A DNA stretch of 40,772 nucleotides from Rahnella woolbedingensis (lineage in GTDB: Bacteria; Pseudomonadota; Gammaproteobacteria; Enterobacterales; Enterobacteriaceae). The DNA lies in the NCBI RefSeq assembly GCF_003602095.1, contig NZ_RAHH01000039.1, positions 1-40,772 of the forward strand, given 5' to 3'. The notes beneath the pieces are model-generated. The model had not been told where the DNA came from, did not search any database, and was given only the letters and a program-made list of their open reading frames with translations. Made by a program: the position numbers and the translations under genes. Shown here piece after piece: positions 36,686-40,772 of the stretch. The stretch's first letter is position 1. Every line of letters begins with the position of its first letter.

Positions 36686-38863
36686 ATGTCATCAGCTATT
36701 TCAAAAAAAACTGCAACACCAGACTCTGACGAAATCGATTTGGGACGCCTTTATGGGGAAATTCTCGATCACCGTAAACTGATCATTATTCTGACAATTA
36801 TTATCACCCTTGTGGCTGTAACCTATGCATTATTCGCCACACCTGTTTACCAGGCAACAGCGATGATACAGATTGAACAAAAAAAAGGTAATGCTATCCT
36901 CGATAGCATCAGCAAGATGTTACCGGATTCTCAGCCTGTTTCTGAACCTGAGATTGCATTGTTGCAATCCAGGATGATTTTAGGCAAAACCGTTGATGAT
37001 CTTAATTTGCAGGCTGTGATTACTCAGAATTACTTTCCGGTATTTGGGCGAGGCTGGGCAAGAATGACCGGCGAGATCCCGGGAAAACTGAGCATTAGTC
37101 GTCTGTATATACCTAAAACCAGTAATGATGTGCCGAATATTACGCTGACCGTTATCGATAAACATCGTTTCCGGGTCGAAGGCGATAATTTCAAACTGGA
37201 TGGAGAAGTGGGGACCTTAATTACACAAGATGGCATTGCTCTGAACGTTCAAAGTATGGATGCTGAACCCGGAACACAATTCACGGTCAACTATATAACG
37301 CGATTAGATGCTATCAACGGTTTATCCAGTGCGCTTACTGTCGACGAACAGGGTAAAGATACGGGAATCCTAAACCTGTCATTCAATAGTGATGACCGGG
37401 CGCTGGCAACGTCAGTCCTTAATGATATTGGCCAAAACTATCTGGATCAGAATATTGCCCGTCAGGCTGCGCAAGATGCGAAAAGCCTGGAGTTTCTGAA
37501 TCAGCAGTTACCGCTTGTACGTAGTGAATTGAATGATGCTGAGGATAGACTTAATCTGTACCGCCGCCAGAAGGATTCAGTTGATTTATCGCTTGAAGCG
37601 AAATCGGTACTTGAGCAAATCGTTAATGTAGACAGCCAGCTTAATGAACTAACGTTTCGCGAGGCCGAGGTTTCGCAACTTTATACTAAAAACCATCCGA
37701 CGTATAAGGCCTTGCTGGAAAAACGTCAGACCTTAAGGCATGAGCGAGATAGTCTAAATAAACGTGTGACGGCAATGCCGGCAACTCAACAAGAAGTAGA
37801 AAGTTTAAGTCGAGATGTCGACTCTGGCAGAGCTATTTATATGCAGTTGCTCAATCGTCAGCAAGAACTCAGCATCGCCAAATCCAGTGCAATCGGTAAT
37901 GTTCGTATTATCGACAACGCAATAACACAACCTAAACCGGTAAAACCAAGAAAAACGCTGGTTGTTTTAATCGGTATTGTCGCGGGGCTATTTGTTTCTT
38001 TTGCACTCGTTTTACTGAAGGTTTTTGTGCGCCGTGGAATTGAATCTCCGGAGCAGTTGGAAGAAGTTGGGGTCAGTGTTTATGCAAGTGTTCCACTTTC
38101 TGAGTGGTTAAATAAGAAAAATAAATCAGGGAGTACAAAAAGGAGAGGGGGAAGGAAGATACAATCTGAAATGAAATTCCTGGCAGTAGAAAACCCAGCA
38201 GACTTAGCCATTGAAGCCATACGAAGTCTGCGAACTAGCTTGCATTTTGCCATGATGGAGGCAAGAAATAATATCCTGATGATCTCAGGTGCCAGCCAAA
38301 ACGCAGGTAAAACATTTATTGCCAGTAACCTGGCAGCGGCCATTTCGCAGTCAGGGAAAAAAGTACTGTTTATAGATGCAGATATGCGGAGAGGGTATTC
38401 ACATAAACTTTTCAGATTTACAGGAGAGCAAGGGTTGTCGGATATTCTTTCCGGCAGAATAAAAATAAACGAGATAGAGAAACATGTGCCGGAGATCGGC
38501 TTTGATTTTATCTCAAGAGGGAAAATACCGCCTAACCCTTCAGAATTACTGATGCAAAAACGCTTAATTTCGATACTGGATTGGGCTTCAGATAATTATG
38601 ATTTTGTTATTATCGATACACCACCTATTTTAGCCGTAACAGATGCAGCCATAATTGGTCGTTGCGTCGGCACATCATTGCTAGTTGCTCGCTATGGAGC
38701 CAATACGGTTAAAGAAGTGGAAGTCAGTATCAGGCGTTTTGAGCAAGTTGGCATACAAATAAAAGGCTGCATTCTCAATGGCGTGCTGAAAAAGGCGAGT
38801 AGCTACTATGGTTATGGTTATAGTCAATATGATTACTTTTACGCCGATAAGAAAGGAAAATAG
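36686..38863 (+). CDS. wzc: Wzc, tyrosine autokinase and chain-length/export protein
   Basis: 725 residues from ATG 36686 (MSSAISKKTATPDSDEIDLG). N-terminal Wzz domain with TM1 (LIIILTIIITLVAVTYALFA) and TM2 (LVVLIGIVAGLFVSFALVLL), a periplasmic coiled coil, and a C-terminal BY-kinase: Walker A GASQNAGKT near 535-543, Walker A' VLFIDADMR near 560, Walker B FVIIDTPP near 640. The tail has a tyrosine cluster (SSYYGYGYSQYDYFYADKKGK region) that is phosphorylated and reset by Wzb. The open frame beginning at 36518 runs through wzb and is not real there. A complete Wza-Wzb-Wzc set means Wzy-dependent export. Confidence 0.95.
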   Translation: MSSAISKKTATPDSDEIDLGRLYGEILDHRKLIIILTIIITLVAVTYALFATPVYQATAMIQIEQKKGNAILDSISKMLPDSQPVSEPEIALLQSRMILGKTVDDLNLQAVITQNYFPVFGRGWARMTGEIPGKLSISRLYIPKTSNDVPNITLTVIDKHRFRVEGDNFKLDGEVGTLITQDGIALNVQSMDAEPGTQFTVNYITRLDAINGLSSALTVDEQGKDTGILNLSFNSDDRALATSVLNDIGQNYLDQNIARQAAQDAKSLEFLNQQLPLVRSELNDAEDRLNLYRRQKDSVDLSLEAKSVLEQIVNVDSQLNELTFREAEVSQLYTKNHPTYKALLEKRQTLRHERDSLNKRVTAMPATQQEVESLSRDVDSGRAIYMQLLNRQQELSIAKSSAIGNVRIIDNAITQPKPVKPRKTLVVLIGIVAGLFVSFALVLLKVFVRRGIESPEQLEEVGVSVYASVPLSEWLNKKNKSGSTKRRGGRKIQSEMKFLAVENPADLAIEAIRSLRTSLHFAMMEARNNILMISGASQNAGKTFIASNLAAAISQSGKKVLFIDADMRRGYSHKLFRFTGEQGLSDILSGRIKINEIEKHVPEIGFDFISRGKIPPNPSELLMQKRLISILDWASDNYDFVIIDTPPILAVTDAAIIGRCVGTSLLVARYGANTVKEVEVSIRRFEQVGIQIKGCILNGVLKKASSYYGYGYSQYDYFYADKKGK

Positions 38864-38970
38864 GTTTTTTGATCCCCGTCTAGGAGATAATTTTCTCATG
38901 CGGAATGTTCATCATGAAATAATTTACCGATTAATAAATATGCAGCACCTTCGAAGGAATGGGAAATAAA

Positions 38971-40119
38971 ATGAAAATAATGATATTCAACACATTGTAT
39001 TTCCCCTACAGAATTGGTGGTGCTGAGGTTTCCGTTCAGCTTCTTGCTGAAGAACTCGCGCTGCAAGGGCATATAGTGAGAGTCGTAAGTCTTACCGAAG
39101 GGGGGCAAAGGGAAGTTACTATGCTTAATGGGGTAGAGCTTATTAAGTTACCTTTATCTAATATCTATTGGCCATTTTCGAATGAAAATAAAAGTTTTTT
39201 AAAAAAGGCAATCTGGCATCTGTTTGATTATTTGAATGTGAAAATGTATTTTAAGGCTTTAAGAGAAATTAAAGCATTTTCTCCTGACATTGTTCATACA
39301 AATAATATATCAGGATTCTCAGTGCTTTTGTGGAAGGCCGTGAAAAAATGCAATGTCAGACTCATACACACCTCAAGAGACTATTATCTTTTTCATCCTA
39401 ATAGCACGTTATTTAGTCATGGCCAGACGATGAGTTCAAAAGATAAAAGCATTGTATTTTGGTCTGCGATAAAGAGAGTATATAGCCGGAATGTTGATGA
39501 GTATGTCGGTATTAGTCAATTTATCCAAAAGCAACATTACGATAGCGATTTCTTTAAAAAATCGGGTCATCATGTTATTTATAATGCTGTCTCGAAAATA
39601 GACTCAGGTAAAGTTAAAGATATTAAAAGAATCGGTTTCATCGGTAGGTTATCAATAGAGAAAGGATTTGATGTTTTCTGCAATATAGCGGGTGAAAATA
39701 AAATAAAGTATTCATTTATTGCTGCCGGTAACTTCATCAATAATGAAGAGCAGCAATCACTAATTGGACTGGCAAATAAATCTGATGTGACCGTGAAGGG
39801 CTTTATGAAACTGGACGATTTTCTGAATCAGGTTGATGCTGTCGTTCTTCCTATCAAGTGGAATGAACCCTTTGGGCGCACGGTGGTTGAATGTGTACTG
39901 GCTGATAAATTGGTTCTCACTAATCCGGTTGGGGCAATGACAGAGCTATCCATGCTCCTGCCTAACATCATTATTACTGATAATATTGAACGTGACTTCG
40001 CCGATAAAATGGTAACTGCTGAAATAAAAGCTATTGACTCCTCACTTATAGAACGTTTTAAACCCAGGGAAATAGCTGACCAATATCTCTGTGTTTATAA
40101 CGGTAAAATGAGTGTGTAA
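38971..40119 (+). CDS. GT4-family glycosyltransferase
   Basis: 382 residues from ATG 38971 (MKIMIFNTLYFPYRIGGAEV); GAAGGAATGGGA lies just before it, so the ATG at 38959 would sit inside the ribosome site. GT-B fold: GGAEVSVQLLAEELALQGH at the N-terminus, RIGFIGRLSIEKGFDVFC starting the C-domain near residue 215, and the E-x7-E motif EPFGRTVVE (E299, E307) that contacts the nucleotide-sugar donor. Adds one sugar to the lipid-linked repeat unit; donor unknown. AT-rich like the genes around it. In Erwinia ams loci a glycosyltransferase (AmsB) takes the same place. Confidence 0.88.
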   Translation: MKIMIFNTLYFPYRIGGAEVSVQLLAEELALQGHIVRVVSLTEGGQREVTMLNGVELIKLPLSNIYWPFSNENKSFLKKAIWHLFDYLNVKMYFKALREIKAFSPDIVHTNNISGFSVLLWKAVKKCNVRLIHTSRDYYLFHPNSTLFSHGQTMSSKDKSIVFWSAIKRVYSRNVDEYVGISQFIQKQHYDSDFFKKSGHHVIYNAVSKIDSGKVKDIKRIGFIGRLSIEKGFDVFCNIAGENKIKYSFIAAGNFINNEEQQSLIGLANKSDVTVKGFMKLDDFLNQVDAVVLPIKWNEPFGRTVVECVLADKLVLTNPVGAMTELSMLLPNIIITDNIERDFADKMVTAEIKAIDSSLIERFKPREIADQYLCVYNGKMSV

Positions 40120-40120
40120 A

Positions 40121-40772
40121 ATGACAATGAAGGGGGTAGAGAAAAATCTCATTGGACTAACATTGTTAATTTTTATATTTTTTGAATGCTTTGCAGGACC
40201 TCTTAGGATGGTCTTTCATATGGTTGGCGTGGAGTTTTTGTTTTCCATACCAAAGCTCTTTATCTTACTGACTCAAATTTACTCAATAATATTAGTTTTG
40301 TATTATAGAAAAATAACCGTAAATGGCATGATTGCTTCAGTGACTATATTCTATTTGCTTTTTATAAGCATGATATCATCCCAACCGGCAGCAATATTTG
40401 TCGGTGTTTGGGCTATTCTTCCTCTGTTTCTGGGTTATCACGGGGTAAGGATAATCATGGAAAACATTAAGGAAAAAAAAACAAGCCGTATAATATTATT
40501 TATTTTTATATTGTCATGCTTTGGTGTTATTTGTAACGGGTTTTTTAACTACCCTTGGTATAATGTATCATATGAAATTGCCGGGATGGACGTTTCTTCA
40601 TCTCAGATAGGCAGCAGCGGTGGCTATACCCGATACGCAGGTTTTTTTAAGAGTTCTTTACAGGCATCCGCCAACTTATTAATTCTTCTTCTTTATATAG
40701 TATCAACAAGTAAAAGTAAAAATCTGATTATTATTTCGTTTGTTCTTAGTGCGCTCGTAGCTTTATTAACTA
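40121..40772 (+). CDS. Polymerase-like (Wzy/AmsC-type) membrane protein, cut by window end
   Basis: Starts at ATG 40121, one base after the glycosyltransferase stop codon, and is open to the window end, 217 residues so far. Reading gives MTMKGVEKNLIGLTLLIFIF, then many hydrophobic segments (for example LFILLTQIYSIILVLYY and IILFIFILSCFGVIC), and a polar stretch SSSQIGSSGGYTRYAGFF followed by further hydrophobic segments. The Gly-Arg-Tyr-rich loop between helices is common in O-antigen/EPS polymerases and ligases. The place right after wzc and a glycosyltransferase fits a Wzy (AmsC-like). Flippase is less likely, as Wzx has no such loop. Not in a complete frame here. Confidence 0.65.
   Translation, partial: MTMKGVEKNLIGLTLLIFIFFECFAGPLRMVFHMVGVEFLFSIPKLFILLTQIYSIILVLYYRKITVNGMIASVTIFYLLFISMISSQPAAIFVGVWAILPLFLGYHGVRIIMENIKEKKTSRIILFIFILSCFGVICNGFFNYPWYNVSYEIAGMDVSSSQIGSSGGYTRYAGFFKSSLQASANLLILLLYIVSTSKSKNLIIISFVLSALVALLT

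Overview
The window looks like the chromosome of a member of the Enterobacterales, most likely a Rahnella/Ewingella/Serratia-type Yersiniaceae species. That guess rests on protein similarity recalled from memory: CdaR, GudP/GudX/GudD, AlkB, YdcF, PuuP-like and Wza/Wzb/Wzc proteins all read like E. coli proteins with moderate divergence. No database search was possible. From about 1 to 30.6 kb most DNA is dense, GC-balanced core or accessory metabolism. From about 30.9 kb on it turns clearly AT-rich, as is usual for surface polysaccharide loci.

Layout. (1) 0-8.1 kb is a D-glucarate module: the regulator CdaR, then a gudP-gudX-gudD operon closed by a terminator. Between them sits a minus-strand type VI secretion remnant: a PAAR protein, a decayed Tle1-type phospholipase effector and a DUF2931 lipoprotein that may be its immunity protein. 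(2) 8.1-12.2 kb holds a shikimate-dehydrogenase-like enzyme, a PEP-mutase/isocitrate-lyase superfamily enzyme divergent from a LysR regulator, alkB and a cold-shock-domain protein. (3) 12.2-18.3 kb is a complete six-gene Csu-type (archaic) chaperone-usher pilus operon on the minus strand. (4) 18.7-28.5 kb holds ydcF, an MFS exporter with a divergent LysR gene, a polar amino acid uptake operon with an aminotransferase but no ATPase, a DUF1345 protein, an unrecognised HDxxH protein coupled to a LysE exporter, and an AraC regulator. (5) 29.2-31 kb has a PuuP-like permease, then a deletion scar where the tail of an AzlD gene meets the tail of an XRE-cupin regulator gene. (6) 31.5-40.8 kb is the start of an exopolysaccharide cluster: an RcsA-like regulator preceded by two overlapping RcsAB-like boxes, a JUMPStart/ops leader, then wbaP, wza, wzb, wzc, a glycosyltransferase and a polymerase-like gene cut by the window edge. 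The order resembles the amylovoran/stewartan/colanic acid family of loci.

How the parts fit. CdaR should activate the gud genes. A shared 16-bp motif occurs twice upstream of cdaR and twice in the gud leader and is a good candidate operator; a near-consensus CRP site adds catabolite control. The EPS cluster should be under Rcs control (boxes upstream of the RcsA-like gene) and RfaH antitermination (ops in a long leader).

The main caution is that three otherwise well-conserved reading frames (gudP, the tle1 remnant and the HDxxH protein) are each interrupted by what looks like one missing base in a homopolymer. This may be assembly error, real decay or, for gudP, slippage on A7. I found no CRISPR array, insertion sequence, tRNA or rRNA. 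I do not claim a wholly new system. The most novel points are the gudP slippery start, the candidate CdaR operator and the uncharacterised HDxxH-LysE pair.
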